A stretch of 64,000 nt of DNA from Affinundibacterium fentianense (GCF_018139545.1 NZ_JAGSPJ010000001.1:186001-250000); one strand, 5' to 3'. Shown: positions 1 to 10,417, counted from the stretch's first letter. A program made the numbers and translations. The notes: generated by a model from the sequence alone, not told the origin.

Positions 1-456
1 CATGGTGAAGTCGATTTTAGCGATATTCAAACCACTTTCTGCCACCGAGAGTCGGGCACGTCGTTTCCCGCCAAGCTCAATTGCCTGATTGAGTTGCCAC
101 GTAGTACTTCGATTTTCACTGCGAGCATCTTCCATCATCGCAACCAATTCTGGATTACGTAATAGGCCTGCTTGACGCAGGCTTGCCTCGGTCGCTGTTA
201 TCTCTCGCTTCGCAGCAGCAATATCCGGATGATATTGCTGGGCTAAACGTATCGCTTCTTGCAAACTTAAACGACTACCAACAGTTGTATTGATTACCTT
301 ATCTGTTGATAGTCTTGCTGCGAGCATTGGCGTACTCGCTTGATCTTTTGTATGCGTATTGGTCTGTAATGTCTGTGCCACAAGGTATGTGGGTAAAGAC
401 GCCAATAGTAACGCCGCGAGCCACGATAGCGTGGGCGGCAAAAGCAATTTCTGCAT
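1..456 (-). CDS. czcC: CzcC-like outer-membrane efflux protein (partial, N-terminal 152 residues)
   Basis: This is the N-terminal part of a TolC-family outer-membrane factor; the 3' end is cut by the left window edge. The ATG at 456 gives a signal peptide (hydrophobic segment about residues 11-27 ending near AQT), then LSLQEAIRLAQQYHPDIAAA and a later QLNQAIELGGKRRAR stretch. The IELGGKR motif is typical of CzcC/CnrC proteins of cation RND pumps. It follows cadA and the CzcI-like gene on the same strand, so CzcB and CzcA would be expected beyond the window. The family forms the outer-membrane channel of Co/Zn/Cd efflux. The reading frame is open to base 1. The metal preference cannot be fixed from this fragment. 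Confidence 0.82.
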   Translation of the reverse strand, partial: MQKLLLPPTLSWLAALLLASLPTYLVAQTLQTNTHTKDQASTPMLAARLSTDKVINTTVGSRLSLQEAIRLAQQYHPDIAAAKREITATEASLRQAGLLRNPELVAMMEDARSENRSTTWQLNQAIELGGKRRARLSVAESGLNIAKIDFTM

Positions 457-588
457 GGAATTCCCCTGAAATTATTCCCGAAATTATTCTAAAAACGAAG
501 CAATAGGAAAAATCCGGTCGTGAACTGTCAGCCTTTGAGTATCAGAAAAAAAGGAACTAATAAAGAGTGACAATCAATGGACGCCGGA

Positions 589-945
589 TTAGACGACGTA
601 CATCCACTTGGGACGTTCAGGCTCTGCCAAAAATGGCATGGGAGGTTGAGGAGAATTAAAGCGATCCGTATCTTGGAGTGCAGACAAATCCAAGGGATTT
701 ATCTGCAATTCGGCTGCCATGGAAGAACCGTGATGACATGTTGCGCAATCGGGATGCGACACAGATTTTTTACTACTGGTTTTATCCTTTTGATCCTCAT
801 GACCCGATGTTTGATGTTGATGAGGATGATGCCCAAAATGTTGGGTGGACTGATCAGTTTCATGTTGACAAAATGCACTTGCCGCCGTCCAACTAAGTTG
901 GAAGCTAAAGGCAATCACTAACATGACGATCCACTTTTTACACAT
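589..945 (-). CDS. czcI: CzcI-like small periplasmic protein of the Czc metal-efflux locus
   Basis: A 118-residue protein with an N-terminal signal peptide (about residues 1-24, cleavage near ASA) followed by FCQHE and a His-rich stretch (HFGHHPHQHQTSGH) and later a CATCHHG motif, all plausible metal ligands. CzcI proteins of Cupriavidus-type czc operons are small secreted proteins with an N-terminal CxHE motif just before czcC, and are thought to modulate efflux or regulation. The position here, between cadA and a CzcC-like gene on the same strand, matches that. There is a 53-base gap from cadA and 132 bases to czcC. The exact role is inferred; the family is short and poorly characterised. 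Confidence 0.72.
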   Translation of the reverse strand: MCKKWIVMLVIAFSFQLSWTAASAFCQHETDQSTQHFGHHPHQHQTSGHEDQKDKTSSKKSVSHPDCATCHHGSSMAAELQINPLDLSALQDTDRFNSPQPPMPFLAEPERPKWMYVV

Positions 946-997
946 AGCGCGAATTATATACCTGATCGGTTTCTCTAATGGATTACAAATTCGTTAT

Positions 998-3262
998 CTA
1001 GATGAATGATTTCACGGTAGACTTGGATGCAGCAGAAAATTTGAGCAAACGCAAACCATTAAAAATGACCAACAGGCTTGCTCCCATATCGGCAAAGACT
1101 GCCATCCAAAGGCTGGCCGAGCCAAACACGGCGAGTACCAAGAAAATCATTTTAATCCCCAGCGCTAAACTAATGTTTTGCTTCAGAATGCGGGAGGTAC
1201 GTTGACTCAATTGAATAAACTGAGGAATCTTACGCAGATCATCATCCATTAACGCGACATCGGCTGTTTCCAATGCGGTATCTGTTCCGGCAGCGCCCAT
1301 TGCAAATCCAATATGCGCTTTGGCCAACGCTGGCGCATCATTAATCCCGTCGCCAACCATTCCCACGCGACCATATTGCGCTATCTCTTGATGGATGGCC
1401 GCCAACTTACCTTCGGGCAATAAATCACCGCGCGCATCATCAATGCCAACATGTCGGGCAATTGCCTTCGCTGTGAGCGTATTGTCACCCGTCAGCATGA
1501 TGGTACGTACTCCCATGGCATGCAGTTCGGTAATGGCTTGACGACTGGTTTCACGAACCGTGTCAGCCACCGCAACCATGAGTAGTGGCGTTGTTTCATT
1601 ACAGAGAATTACCACCGTTTTTCCATCACTTTCGAAGGTGCGTAACGTGGCTTCGAGGCTAGTGTTGCAGATACCTAATTCTTCAACCAATCGGTGATTA
1701 CCTAAATAAAACCATTGATCGCCCATACGTGCTTTCACACCACGCCCCATCAAGGCTTCAAACTGAACTACTTCAGTGAGAGGTAAAGTGGGAAATTGCG
1801 TTTGCCAGTAGCGGCTGATAGCACCCGATACAGGATGATCTGAACGTATCGCCAAGCTTGCTGCCAGCTGCAAGTGCATATTGGCATCACCTTGAAGCAA
1901 AGAGATGTCGGTGACGCTTGGCTTACCCAAGGTAATAGTGCCAGTTTTGTCCAGTGCAAGGACTTTTAAATTACGTCCATCTTCCAGATAGACACCACCT
2001 TTGATCAAAATGCCTGCTTTAGCTGCTGCCGCTAAACCGCTGACGACAGTCACCGGTGTTGACACCACTAGCGCACAAGGACACGCAATCACTAATAACA
2101 CCAAGGCTTTGTAGACCCAGACTGACCATGGTAATGCGAAAAAGACAGGTGGCACTATCATGACCGCTAATGCCAATAAGAAGACCACAGGCGTATAAAC
2201 TTTAGCGAATTGATCGACGAAACGCTGGGTGGGCGCACGACTTGCTTGCGCTTCTTCAATGCGAACAATAATACGTGCTAATGCCGAATCAGCCTTTAGG
2301 GACGTAACGCGGTAAAGAAAGGAACCACTTTGATTGATCGTTCCAGCGAAAAGCTGATCGCCGATATTTTTTGCAACCGGAATACTTTCTCCTGTAATCG
2401 GAGCCTGATCAATCGCGGATGCTCCCTCAGTCAAGATACCATCCAGCGGAACCCGTTCTCCCGGCGCAACCCGTAGAATTGCACCAATTTGAATTTGGTC
2501 AGTTCCTACAGTGAGCCAAGAACCATCAACTTGCCTTACCGTCGCTTGTTCAGGTGCCATCGCCATCAATCCCCGAATCGCGTTGCGCGCACGGTCTAAA
2601 GACAAAGCTTCGATCATTTCTGACAGGCTGAACAACACCATGACCATTGCCGCCTCTGGCCATTGTCCTATGATGACAGCGCCTGTTACAGCAATTGCCA
2701 TCAGGGCGTTAATGTTTAAGTTGAAATTGGTGAGCGCGATCCATCCTTTTTTATAGGTGCCAATACCGCTTACCATGATGGCAAACAAGGATAAAACAAT
2801 CACTTCCCAACTTGATTCATTGCCACTTATCCAGGCGATCACCTCCGCAGCTACGGCACTGGCGATTCCCAAGCCCGCTAGCCACCACGATCTATTTGAA
2901 ATTGTAGGTGCATTGACATTTTGCTGGGATTGTTCGGTTGCATTAATCAGCTCGACTTGCATCCCGATATCTTGTAAAGCACTTTGAATCGACTTGTCGT
3001 CAACAAGATGATGCTTGACTGTGAGTTTGCGCTCTAACAAATTAAAATTAAGTTGCGCAATGTCTTTGATGGATGCCAGTTTTTGGCGTATCAAGGTTTC
3101 TTCCGTTGGACAGTCCATATTCTCGATGCGATACACCACAGTTGTGGTGCCAGCACTCGAAATAGTATCTGCTCCCGCAGAGATCACAGTTGTGGCGTTA
3201 GCGCAACCGCAGTCGGGCTTGTCGGTCGCGCAGGCAGATTGAGATTCGGTTGTAGATGACAT
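998..3262 (-). CDS. cadA: Heavy-metal translocating P1B-type ATPase (Cd/Zn/Pb type)
   Basis: An inner-membrane ATPase of 754 residues that exports divalent soft metals using ATP. Visible features are a Cys-containing N-terminus (CATDKPDCGC), an HMA-like domain with ENMDCPTEE near residue 50, the TGES actuator motif, the intramembrane CPC motif near residue 392 (ACPCALV), the phosphorylation motif DKTGT near 436, SDHP of the nucleotide domain and GDGINDAPAL. The CPC motif with this HMA form matches the Zn/Cd/Pb (CadA/ZntA/PbrA) branch rather than CopA. The start is the ATG at 3262, preceded by GGGAG about 6 bases upstream; an upstream TTG at 3274 is less likely. The promoter is MerR-type and divergent from cadR. 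The HMA metal site has one Cys in place of CxxC. Confidence 0.93.
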   Translation of the reverse strand: MSSTTESQSACATDKPDCGCANATTVISAGADTISSAGTTTVVYRIENMDCPTEETLIRQKLASIKDIAQLNFNLLERKLTVKHHLVDDKSIQSALQDIGMQVELINATEQSQQNVNAPTISNRSWWLAGLGIASAVAAEVIAWISGNESSWEVIVLSLFAIMVSGIGTYKKGWIALTNFNLNINALMAIAVTGAVIIGQWPEAAMVMVLFSLSEMIEALSLDRARNAIRGLMAMAPEQATVRQVDGSWLTVGTDQIQIGAILRVAPGERVPLDGILTEGASAIDQAPITGESIPVAKNIGDQLFAGTINQSGSFLYRVTSLKADSALARIIVRIEEAQASRAPTQRFVDQFAKVYTPVVFLLALAVMIVPPVFFALPWSVWVYKALVLLVIACPCALVVSTPVTVVSGLAAAAKAGILIKGGVYLEDGRNLKVLALDKTGTITLGKPSVTDISLLQGDANMHLQLAASLAIRSDHPVSGAISRYWQTQFPTLPLTEVVQFEALMGRGVKARMGDQWFYLGNHRLVEELGICNTSLEATLRTFESDGKTVVILCNETTPLLMVAVADTVRETSRQAITELHAMGVRTIMLTGDNTLTAKAIARHVGIDDARGDLLPEGKLAAIHQEIAQYGRVGMVGDGINDAPALAKAHIGFAMGAAGTDTALETADVALMDDDLRKIPQFIQLSQRTSRILKQNISLALGIKMIFLVLAVFGSASLWMAVFADMGASLLVIFNGLRLLKFSAASKSTVKSFI

Positions 3263-3288
3263 AAATGCTCCCAAAAGCGTATAGTGCT

Positions 3289-3319
3289 ATTAAAAACCCT
3301 GTAGTAGGTATAGGGTCAA
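3289..3319 (-). promoter_or_regulatory. MerR-family (CadR-type) promoter and operator for cadA
   Basis: Read on the minus strand there is a -35 TTGACC (3314-3319), a long 19-base spacer and a -10 TTTAAT (3289-3294). The spacer holds the interrupted inverted repeat ACCCTATA/TACAGGGT (3296-3316). The over-long spacer with a centred palindrome is the signature of MerR-family activation, where metal-bound regulator untwists the DNA. It lies between cadA and cadR and probably serves both. Confidence 0.85.
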
Positions 3320-3347
3320 GTAATATTTGTTGACGGGAGTAATTCAA

Positions 3348-3794
3348 ATGGAACTGAAAATTGGCGAACTTGCGAAACGTTCTGGCTGTCAGGTCGAGAC
3401 TATCCGTTTTTATGAGAAAGAAGGACTACTGCCTCCCGCTGTACGCTCGCAAGGGAATTATCGTTTGTATAGTGAGATGCATGCGGAGAGGCTACAATTT
3501 ATTCGTCATTGCCGATCGTTAGATATGACCTTGCATGAAATTCGCCAACTTTTGCAATATAAAGACGCCCCTCAAGAAACCTGTGTTGAGGTCAACTACC
3601 TATTGGATAAACATATTGAGCACGTTGCGCATCGCATTACCGAATTATTACAATTACAAAAGCAACTCACCCACCTACGGAGTCTTTGCGACAATCCAAC
3701 TCTTGGCAAAAATTGCGGGATTCTGCACAACCTTGCAACAACAGAAGGATTGCCGGGTAAGAACTTAGGTAGTCATCGTGGTGGCTGCCATTGA
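3348..3794 (+). CDS. cadR: MerR-family metal-responsive regulator CadR/PbrR
   Basis: A 148-residue MerR regulator. The N-terminal winged helix begins [20 protein letters not shown] and continues [10 protein letters not shown], the family hallmark. The dimerisation helix spans about residues 75-115. Candidate metal-binding residues are Cys near 79 (the conserved dimer-helix Cys, in ETCVEV), Cys near 118 (LCDNP) and the C-terminal Cys/His tail (HRGGCH), as in CadR/PbrR. The start is the ATG at 3348 with GGGAG 8 bases upstream; an in-frame start at 3327 would precede that site. It is divergent from cadA and is expected to activate it in response to Cd, Zn or Pb. Its last 22 bases overlap the 3' end of cusA on the other strand. 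Confidence 0.9.
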   Translation: MELKIGELAKRSGCQVETIRFYEKEGLLPPAVRSQGNYRLYSEMHAERLQFIRHCRSLDMTLHEIRQLLQYKDAPQETCVEVNYLLDKHIEHVAHRITELLQLQKQLTHLRSLCDNPTLGKNCGILHNLATTEGLPGKNLGSHRGGCH

Positions 3795-6700
3795 TGTGTA
3801 GACCCATCACGCGCTTTATTCAATTGTCTGCGACGTAGTAAAAGATAGACCGCAGGCACTACGAACATTGATAGCAATGGCGCCGTAATCATGCCGCCGA
3901 CCATGGGCGCTGCGATCCGCTGCATTACTTCAGAACCGGCACCGTCTCCCAACATAATAGGTACCAAACCTGCGATGATGACCGCGACGGTCATTGCCTT
4001 GGGACGTACCCGTAAAACGGCACCTTCACGAATCGCATCCAGTAAATCTAGCTCGCTGGTTTTTCCTGCTGCCAAACGGTCTTCCCAAGCGTGCTTTAAG
4101 TACAGCAACATGATCACGCCGAATTCCGCTGAGACACCCGCCAAGGCGATAAAACCGACACCGCTGGCGACGGAAAGATGATGCTCCACCGCCCATAAGA
4201 GCCAGATACCGCCAGCTAAAGCAAATGGTAAGGTACCCATGATTAAAACTGCTTCATCCACACGTTTGAAGGTCAGGTATAGCAACACAAAGATAATCAT
4301 GAGCGTGGCAGGTACCACGATTTTAAGTTTGGCTGTTGCCCGTTCCAGAAATTCAAATTGTCCAGACCAGGAAATCGAATAACCCGCTGGCAATTTAACT
4401 TCTTTAGCGACGGCCTTTTGCATGTCTTGTACGGCAGAACTCAGGTCACGATCACGGATATCGACATAGACCCAGCCTGATAAGCGCGCGTTTTCGCTTT
4501 TTAACATCGGTGGGCCATCGTTAATCCGAATGTCAGTCACGTCCCCCAAGCGAATCTGTGCACCGCGCTCCGTCAGTACCGATAATTGACGCAATTTTTC
4601 GACCGAATCGCGCACTTCACGCGGGTAACGCACATTGATCGGGAAGCGCTGTAAGCCCTCAACCGTTTCACCAATATTGTCGCCACCGATGGCCGCTGAT
4701 ACCACGCTTTGCACCTCGGCGATATTTAAGCCGTAGCGCGCTGCGACATCCCGATTGATATTGATATCGATATAGCGCCCACCGTTCAAGCGCTCAGCTA
4801 AAGCAGATGACACACCAGGTACTTGTTTAATGACGCGTCCAATATCACCAGTGATGCGATCAATTTCTTTCAAATCCACGCCCGCAACCTTGACGCCCAC
4901 CGGGCTCTTGATACCAGTAGCCAGCATATCGATACGGTTGCGGATCGGTGGTACCCAGATATTCGATAGCCCGGGTACTTTGACAGTGCGATCGAGTTCT
5001 TCAATCAACTTGTCGGTGGTCATGCCGGCGCGCCATTGGTCACGCGGCTTAAATTGGATCGTGGTTTCGAACATTTCCAATGGCGCAGGATCAGTCGCCG
5101 ATTCAGCACGACCAGCCTTGCCAAATACACTATGCACTTCCGGTACCGTTTTAATCAAACGGTCGGTTTGTTGCAATAGTTCAGTGACTTTGCCAGCACT
5201 TAAACCAGGTAGAGCTGACGGCATATACAGCAAATCGCCTTCATCGAGCGGTGGCATGAACTCGCCTCCTAGACGGGACATTGGCCAGATCGTCGCAAGC
5301 GCAATCAAACTAGCGATCAACAACGTCATCTTAGGGAAGCGTAAGACGCCTTCCAGCAGTGGACGATACAGTGCAATTAAGAAGCGATTCAGTGGGTTCT
5401 TTTGCTCATCCGGAATCTTGCCGCGTATCAAATAGCCCATCAATACAGGTATGAGTGTTACCGCCAGACCGGCTGCAGCTGCCATGGCATAAGTTTTAGT
5501 GAAAGCCAAAGGAGAAAATAAGCGTCCTTCTTGGGCTTCCAGCGTGAACACCGGAATGAAAGACAGCACGATGATCAACAACGAGAAAAACAATGCTGGC
5601 CCAACCTCGGCCGCAGCATCGCCGATCACGCGCCAATGCGCATCTCCCGTCAGTTCTTGTCCGGGATGCGTATGATTCCATGCCTCGATATGCTTATGGG
5701 CGTTTTCTATCATCACGACTGCCGCGTCGACCATGGCACCGACTGCGATGGCGATGCCGCCCAAGGACATGATGTTGGCATTCACGCCTTGGTAGTACAT
5801 GACGATAAAAGCAATCAGGATGCCGATAGGCAAAGTGACGATCGCCACCAACGCCGAGCGCAAATGAAACAGGAAGAGCGCACAAACAATGGCAACGACG
5901 ATGAACTCTTCGATCAGTTTGTGTTCCAGATTGCTGACAGCACGTTTGATTAAATGTGAACGGTCATAAGTAGGCACGATCTCAACACCAGCGGGTAAGC
6001 TCGTTTTAAGTTTTTCCAACTTGGATTTCACCGCGGCAATCGTCTCCAACGCATTTTTACCAGAACGCATGATGATCACACCACCAGCTACTTCGCCTTC
6101 GCCATTGAGTTCAGCAATACCGCGCCGCATTTCTGGCCCAATTTGAATTCGCGCCACATCACCCAGTTGCACTGACACACCTGCATCCGTGGTGCTCAAT
6201 GGGATCTTGCGAAAATCCTCCAGTGATTTAAGGTAGCCAGAGGCACGTACCATGTATTCGGCTTCACCCAATTCCAGTACCGAACCGCCAGTTTCCTGAT
6301 TGGCTTTTTGCACCGCTTCTATGATCTTGCTATGCGTGATGTTGTAGGCTCGCATCTTGTCCGGGTCGAGCTGAATCTGGTATTGGCGTACCATGCCACC
6401 AATACTAGCGACTTCAGAGACATTGGGAACCGCCTTCAATTCAAATTTAAGAAACCAATCCTGCAAGGCACGCAACTGCGACAGATCCATCTTGCCGCTG
6501 CGGTCGATCAAGGCGTATTCATAGACCCATCCAACACCGGTGGCGTCAGGACCTAAGGCGGTCTTGGCTTGCGGCGGCAGGCGGGATTGCACTTGATTCA
6601 GATATTCAAGCACGCGCGAACGTGCCCAATAGGGATCAGTGCCATCCTCAAACAAGATATAGACGAAGGAGTCACCGAAGAAAGAATAACCGCGCACCGT

Positions 6701-6940
6701 CTTGGCACCAGGTACTGAGAGCATGGTCGTCGTCAGTGGATAGGTAACCTGGTTCTCGACGATCTGCGGTGCCTGACCCGGATAACTGGTGCGGATAATC
6801 ACCTGAACATCGGACAGATCAGGAATCGCATCAAGCGGCGTGCGTGAAAATGCCCAGATCCCCCAAGCGCTCATCATCAACGTCGCCAACAATACCAGGA
6901 AGCGGTTGACGATAGCCCAACGAATTAGTTTAGCCATCAT
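3773..6940 (-). CDS. cusA: CusA-type copper/silver RND efflux transporter
   Basis: A 1055-residue inner-membrane proton-driven RND pump of the heavy-metal-efflux (HME) class. The N-terminus ([13 protein letters not shown], then [16 protein letters not shown]) is typical. Three methionine contexts matching the Cu/Ag sites of E. coli CusA are present: LLYMPS, PLEMFE and IDMLATG, which favours Cu(I)/Ag(I) over Zn/Co. The proton-relay Asp is in [13 protein letters not shown]. The gene starts at ATG 6940, overlapping the TGA of cusB (ATGA), so the two are translationally coupled. Its 3' end overlaps the convergent cadR by 22 bases. Length is normal for the family. Confidence 0.95.
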   Translation of the reverse strand: MMAKLIRWAIVNRFLVLLATLMMSAWGIWAFSRTPLDAIPDLSDVQVIIRTSYPGQAPQIVENQVTYPLTTTMLSVPGAKTVRGYSFFGDSFVYILFEDGTDPYWARSRVLEYLNQVQSRLPPQAKTALGPDATGVGWVYEYALIDRSGKMDLSQLRALQDWFLKFELKAVPNVSEVASIGGMVRQYQIQLDPDKMRAYNITHSKIIEAVQKANQETGGSVLELGEAEYMVRASGYLKSLEDFRKIPLSTTDAGVSVQLGDVARIQIGPEMRRGIAELNGEGEVAGGVIIMRSGKNALETIAAVKSKLEKLKTSLPAGVEIVPTYDRSHLIKRAVSNLEHKLIEEFIVVAIVCALFLFHLRSALVAIVTLPIGILIAFIVMYYQGVNANIMSLGGIAIAVGAMVDAAVVMIENAHKHIEAWNHTHPGQELTGDAHWRVIGDAAAEVGPALFFSLLIIVLSFIPVFTLEAQEGRLFSPLAFTKTYAMAAAAGLAVTLIPVLMGYLIRGKIPDEQKNPLNRFLIALYRPLLEGVLRFPKMTLLIASLIALATIWPMSRLGGEFMPPLDEGDLLYMPSALPGLSAGKVTELLQQTDRLIKTVPEVHSVFGKAGRAESATDPAPLEMFETTIQFKPRDQWRAGMTTDKLIEELDRTVKVPGLSNIWVPPIRNRIDMLATGIKSPVGVKVAGVDLKEIDRITGDIGRVIKQVPGVSSALAERLNGGRYIDININRDVAARYGLNIAEVQSVVSAAIGGDNIGETVEGLQRFPINVRYPREVRDSVEKLRQLSVLTERGAQIRLGDVTDIRINDGPPMLKSENARLSGWVYVDIRDRDLSSAVQDMQKAVAKEVKLPAGYSISWSGQFEFLERATAKLKIVVPATLMIIFVLLYLTFKRVDEAVLIMGTLPFALAGGIWLLWAVEHHLSVASGVGFIALAGVSAEFGVIMLLYLKHAWEDRLAAGKTSELDLLDAIREGAVLRVRPKAMTVAVIIAGLVPIMLGDGAGSEVMQRIAAPMVGGMITAPLLSMFVVPAVYLLLRRRQLNKARDGSTHQWQPPR

Positions 6941-8541
6941 TTTTTCGCTCCTGCAGGTACGGAAGGCATTGACATATCGCTCATCGTTTCGCTTTTCGTT
7001 GTCTTAGCTGGCATGTCTTTCTTCGGCGTAGCAATCGTTGGCGCAATGGTGATGATTTGAAATACGCCTTCTTTGATTGCGCGTATTTCGAAGATGACGG
7101 TGTCGCCAATTTCAACATTTTTCGGCAAACCGCCAGCTGGCAATTTGAAGCCCATGGTCATCGATCCCCACTGCAAAGCAGGAATCGGTCCGTGCGAAAT
7201 CGTCATTGTCTCTTTATCGATTTTTTCGACCTTACCTTCGGCACGGTATGTTGCTCCCATAGTGCTGCTATTGTTGGGTGATGCCGACGTGTCACTCATG
7301 CGAGTTGCCGTTCCTTTCAGACTGGCTTCGGAATCGACAAGAAACTGACCAGAAACGACAACCTTTTGTCCTGCCTCCAGGCCTTTAATGATTTCGGTTT
7401 GCCCCTTGCTTTCCATACCGATCACAACATCAACCGGTAAGAACGTACCATTTTCTTGTGCAACCATCACAACGCTGCGCTTTCCCGTCGCTATCACCGC
7501 TTCGGTGGGTATCAACAAGCACTCCTTGCGCGCAAGCCCATCAAAATTAAGCGTAGCAAACATCCCCGGCACCAGTTGGCCGGAAGGGTTGGCCAGTTCG
7601 ATGCGTGCCTTTAGCGTACGGGTGACTGTATCGATTTGTGGGAGAATCGCGCCGACCTTGCCCTTGAAAACTGTACCCGGCAGTGAAGGCGTGCGCGCCT
7701 CGACAGTATTGCCGGTGCGTACTTGGGTAGACAAATTTTCTGGAATATCAGCATTAACCCAAATGGTCGCGTTGCCATTGATACGGAATAAGGATGCGCC
7801 GGTCATCACCGTCATGCCTTCCCGTACTGTGAGTTCAGAGATCACGCCATTAAGCGGCGCGGTAATCGTAAGACGCGAGTGAACTTTGCCGCTGGCTTCA
7901 ATCATGCGTATCTGATCATCGCTCATGCCCACCAGACGCATCCTTTGTTTAGCGCCGTCCAACAGGCCTTCCATGGCACCCACTTGCAGGCGTTTGGCAC
8001 TCAAATACTCTTCTTGAGCGGCAATCCAATCTGGCACATACAGTTCAGCCAGGGGCTGGCCTTTGCGCACCACATCGAATGGTGCTCGCACGTACAGTTT
8101 TTCTACAAAGACATTGCTACGTGCCTGCACCAGTGCCACATCGCGCTCGTTGTAAGCAATACTCCCCACCGCGACCACATTCGGTACCAGATTGCCTGTG
8201 GTGACTTCTGCCGTTCGTATCCCTAAATTCTGCTGAACACGCGAACTGATGCTGACCTTACCGTCATCGTCCTCGCCATTGGCATACACAGGTACCAATG
8301 GCATATCCATAAAAGGAGATTTGCCCGGCTGATCAAATTTTTGACCTGGTACCATCGGGTCATGCCAATACAGGACCTTCTTAACAGTACCTCCTGCTTT
8401 GGGTATTGGGGCAACTGCATCGCTTATCGGCGGTGTGATAGTCTTCATTCCTTGCCGTTTGCCAAGTTGATATGTCCCGTAGCCACTGACGAGGATGAGG
8501 ATAACAAGGCTAAGCATGAGGATATTTTTCTTGGTTTTCAT
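6937..8541 (-). CDS. cusB: CusB-type periplasmic adaptor with fused C-terminal CusF-like domain
   Basis: A 534-residue membrane-fusion protein linking CusA to CusC. After one N-terminal membrane anchor (about residues 6-22) there is a heavy-metal-binding segment ([23 protein letters not shown]), then barrel-sandwich/hairpin regions typical of HlyD-like adaptors. Residues of roughly 435-500 form a CusF-like domain ([22 protein letters not shown], then WGSMTMGF), supplying a periplasmic Cu/Ag chaperone on the same chain. The start is ATG 8541 with AAGGA upstream; an upstream in-frame start at 8619 would lie inside cusC. The start overlaps the cusC stop (ATGA) and the stop overlaps the cusA start. 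Confidence 0.93.
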   Translation of the reverse strand: MKTKKNILMLSLVILILVSGYGTYQLGKRQGMKTITPPISDAVAPIPKAGGTVKKVLYWHDPMVPGQKFDQPGKSPFMDMPLVPVYANGEDDDGKVSISSRVQQNLGIRTAEVTTGNLVPNVVAVGSIAYNERDVALVQARSNVFVEKLYVRAPFDVVRKGQPLAELYVPDWIAAQEEYLSAKRLQVGAMEGLLDGAKQRMRLVGMSDDQIRMIEASGKVHSRLTITAPLNGVISELTVREGMTVMTGASLFRINGNATIWVNADIPENLSTQVRTGNTVEARTPSLPGTVFKGKVGAILPQIDTVTRTLKARIELANPSGQLVPGMFATLNFDGLARKECLLIPTEAVIATGKRSVVMVAQENGTFLPVDVVIGMESKGQTEIIKGLEAGQKVVVSGQFLVDSEASLKGTATRMSDTSASPNNSSTMGATYRAEGKVEKIDKETMTISHGPIPALQWGSMTMGFKLPAGGLPKNVEIGDTVIFEIRAIKEGVFQIITIAPTIATPKKDMPAKTTKSETMSDMSMPSVPAGAKK

Positions 8542-9884
8542 TGGAATTCCTTGTTGAGGATTGAGGACAAATGTCCATCCTGTGTGTCGACTGGAAATAA
8601 GAACTGCAGTTGCGCCCACAAACGAGCGGTATCCGCTTGCAATTGCAGCGCCTGCAAACGCACATCTATCTCGTTGCGGCGCGTACTCAACACTTCAGCA
8701 AGATTGGATTTGCCACCCCGATAGGCAGTGATGACGGCTTCTGTGCGACTAATTGCAAGAGGGACTAATTGATTCTGAAAACGCGTCATACGTTCCCGAC
8801 CGCTTTGCCAGTCATAGATCATGCTGCGTATTTCCGCCACGCGGGCACGCCATATTTCGTCGCGCTCAGCCTTAGCCTGTTCGGCCATGGCGAGTTTGGA
8901 AGCGAGTTCGCGATCTTGTCGATTCTTTTGGTCCCACTGAAACGGTATCGATACGCCGACCGACACCATATTCGAATAGGCTGGGCCACGTTGTTGAAAT
9001 GTTGCCTCAATCGTCCAATCCGCTTTTTTGTTTGCTTGCGCAAGTTTTACATCCGTGTCGGCAATAGTCGCCTGCCATGTCAGCGCTGTAATTTGTGGGT
9101 GATGACTTAATTGCGTGTCGAGCCTTGCCATATCCAAGGGAATATTGTCGATGGCCGGTTGCCCAATCAGCGTCGCTTGTGCCGTTTCACCAATCCAACG
9201 TGCCAGCATGGCCTTGGCACTCAGGACGCGTCGCCCGATTTCACTAAAGCGGTCTTCTACTAACGCCAAGGCACTATGTGCGGCCAGAATATCCGCTTGG
9301 CTACCGCGTCCGGCGCGATAGGCTGCCTCGGCAGTCTTTATTTCCAGCTTCGCTTGATTGACTTGCTCCATCACCACTGCGAGCATTTGCTCAGCGTAAT
9401 AGCGTTCTAACCAGGCAAGCGCAGTATCGCGATAAATAGCGGCAATCGTGTTATCTTTTTCTGCCAAGGTTTTTTCTGTGTTGCGCTCATAGCGCTCGGC
9501 GCGCAGCTGACGTTTGTCAGCACGCGGTATTTCCTGCATGATACCGATGCGACGCATCGTCATAAAATCGCGCGTTAAACTGAATTGATCTTGCCCACTT
9601 AATGGTAAATTATCGATACCAACTTTTAAGACAGGATCAGGTAATTGACCTGCGGCTATGGCCATATCACGTGACGCTTTCACTGTCATATCTTGTGCGA
9701 CTACCTGGCGTGATCGTTTGACCGCAAGTTGCTGCGCTTCATATAAAGTCAGTGAACCATCGGCGGCGAGTGCGTTGAAAGATGCGAGGACTAATCCAAT
9801 GATCAAAATGGACGAACTAATTCGCTGAGCAATAGCAAAAGTATTGTGTCGCACTGCAGTCAGCGTGACGAAAATAGATGACAT
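8538..9884 (-). CDS. cusC: CusC-type outer-membrane efflux factor (TolC family)
   Basis: A 448-residue TolC-like outer-membrane channel subunit. It has an N-terminal signal peptide (hydrophobic stretch to about residue 40, ending near LAADGS), the SLTLYEAQQLAVKRS repeat start and a second outer-membrane-factor repeat in the C-terminal half (DTDVKLAQANKKAD, SVGVSIPF). No obvious lipobox Cys is seen, unlike E. coli CusC. The ATG at 9884 is chosen because GGAG lies about 8 bases upstream; the longer frame from 9902 would place that site inside the gene. First of three coupled genes cusC-cusB-cusA, joined by 4-base ATGA overlaps. Confidence 0.9.
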   Translation of the reverse strand: MSSIFVTLTAVRHNTFAIAQRISSSILIIGLVLASFNALAADGSLTLYEAQQLAVKRSRQVVAQDMTVKASRDMAIAAGQLPDPVLKVGIDNLPLSGQDQFSLTRDFMTMRRIGIMQEIPRADKRQLRAERYERNTEKTLAEKDNTIAAIYRDTALAWLERYYAEQMLAVVMEQVNQAKLEIKTAEAAYRAGRGSQADILAAHSALALVEDRFSEIGRRVLSAKAMLARWIGETAQATLIGQPAIDNIPLDMARLDTQLSHHPQITALTWQATIADTDVKLAQANKKADWTIEATFQQRGPAYSNMVSVGVSIPFQWDQKNRQDRELASKLAMAEQAKAERDEIWRARVAEIRSMIYDWQSGRERMTRFQNQLVPLAISRTEAVITAYRGGKSNLAEVLSTRRNEIDVRLQALQLQADTARLWAQLQFLFPVDTQDGHLSSILNKEFQ

Positions 9885-9964
9885 AAAATCTCCAGATAGC
9901 AATAGACAATATCGTGAGCAGTTAGTGATAACAGCTCAACAGTAAAGGACTAGGCAATCTGAAA

Positions 9965-10357
9965 TTAAATGCGGAAACAGCAGTTGAGGATAGTGATGGG
10001 CGGTGCGTTGGAGCGACTTGCGATGATCGATTCAGGCTTAGCGAAAGCTAAAAATCTATCATAATCATTGGCATTTAAAGCGAATATTAAAGCCGTCGCG
10101 ATAAAAGGATGAACATCAGGGAATGCAGGTTTATCTAAAGACTGTTTGCTTTGCGTATCTTGGGCGTGAGCTTGGCAAAGACCCGGTTGATTTTTATCCA
10201 TGCCTTCACAGTTTGGCATGTCGGAAGAATCGACGTCCATCGACATCGCCATCATTTCCGGCATACCGGGACAGACGTATGACGCCACAGCACACTGCAT
10301 AAACAGAATGCTAAATAGCGCAATACAAATGGTAAGGATGCGAAATCGACGATGCAT
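9965..10357 (-). CDS. Small secreted Cys/Met-rich protein at head of the cus operon
   Basis: A 130-residue protein of unknown function. It has a signal peptide (about residues 1-25, ending near AVAS) followed by a Met/Cys-rich stretch (CPGMPEMMAMSMDV, DMPNCEGMDK), suited to binding Cu(I)/Ag(I), and a C-terminal CC pair. It lies 80 bases before cusC on the same strand, behind a recognisable promoter, so it is probably co-transcribed with the pump. By analogy with other small periplasmic proteins in metal operons it may buffer, sense or deliver copper; that is inference. It resembles no family I can name with certainty. Confidence 0.75.
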   Translation of the reverse strand: MHRRFRILTICIALFSILFMQCAVASYVCPGMPEMMAMSMDVDSSDMPNCEGMDKNQPGLCQAHAQDTQSKQSLDKPAFPDVHPFIATALIFALNANDYDRFLAFAKPESIIASRSNAPPITILNCCFRI

Positions 10358-10387
10358 TTTCTTAACTTCTTAATAGACTCTTGGTGC

Positions 10388-10417
10388 AGAATAGGTGAAC
10401 CTAGCAGCACATGTCAA
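10388..10417 (-). promoter_or_regulatory. Sigma70-type promoter for the cus operon
   Basis: Minus-strand TTGACA (10412-10417) and TATTCT (10388-10393) are separated by 18 bases and lie about 30 bases before the ATG at 10357. The -35 is consensus. No clear CueR-type palindrome is visible in the spacer, so the regulator is not evident. Confidence 0.6.

Noticed and set aside
4830-5435. Long plus-strand frame of 201 codons opposite cusA
   Set aside because: It is an antisense shadow of the strongly conserved cusA frame and has no domain or ribosome site.
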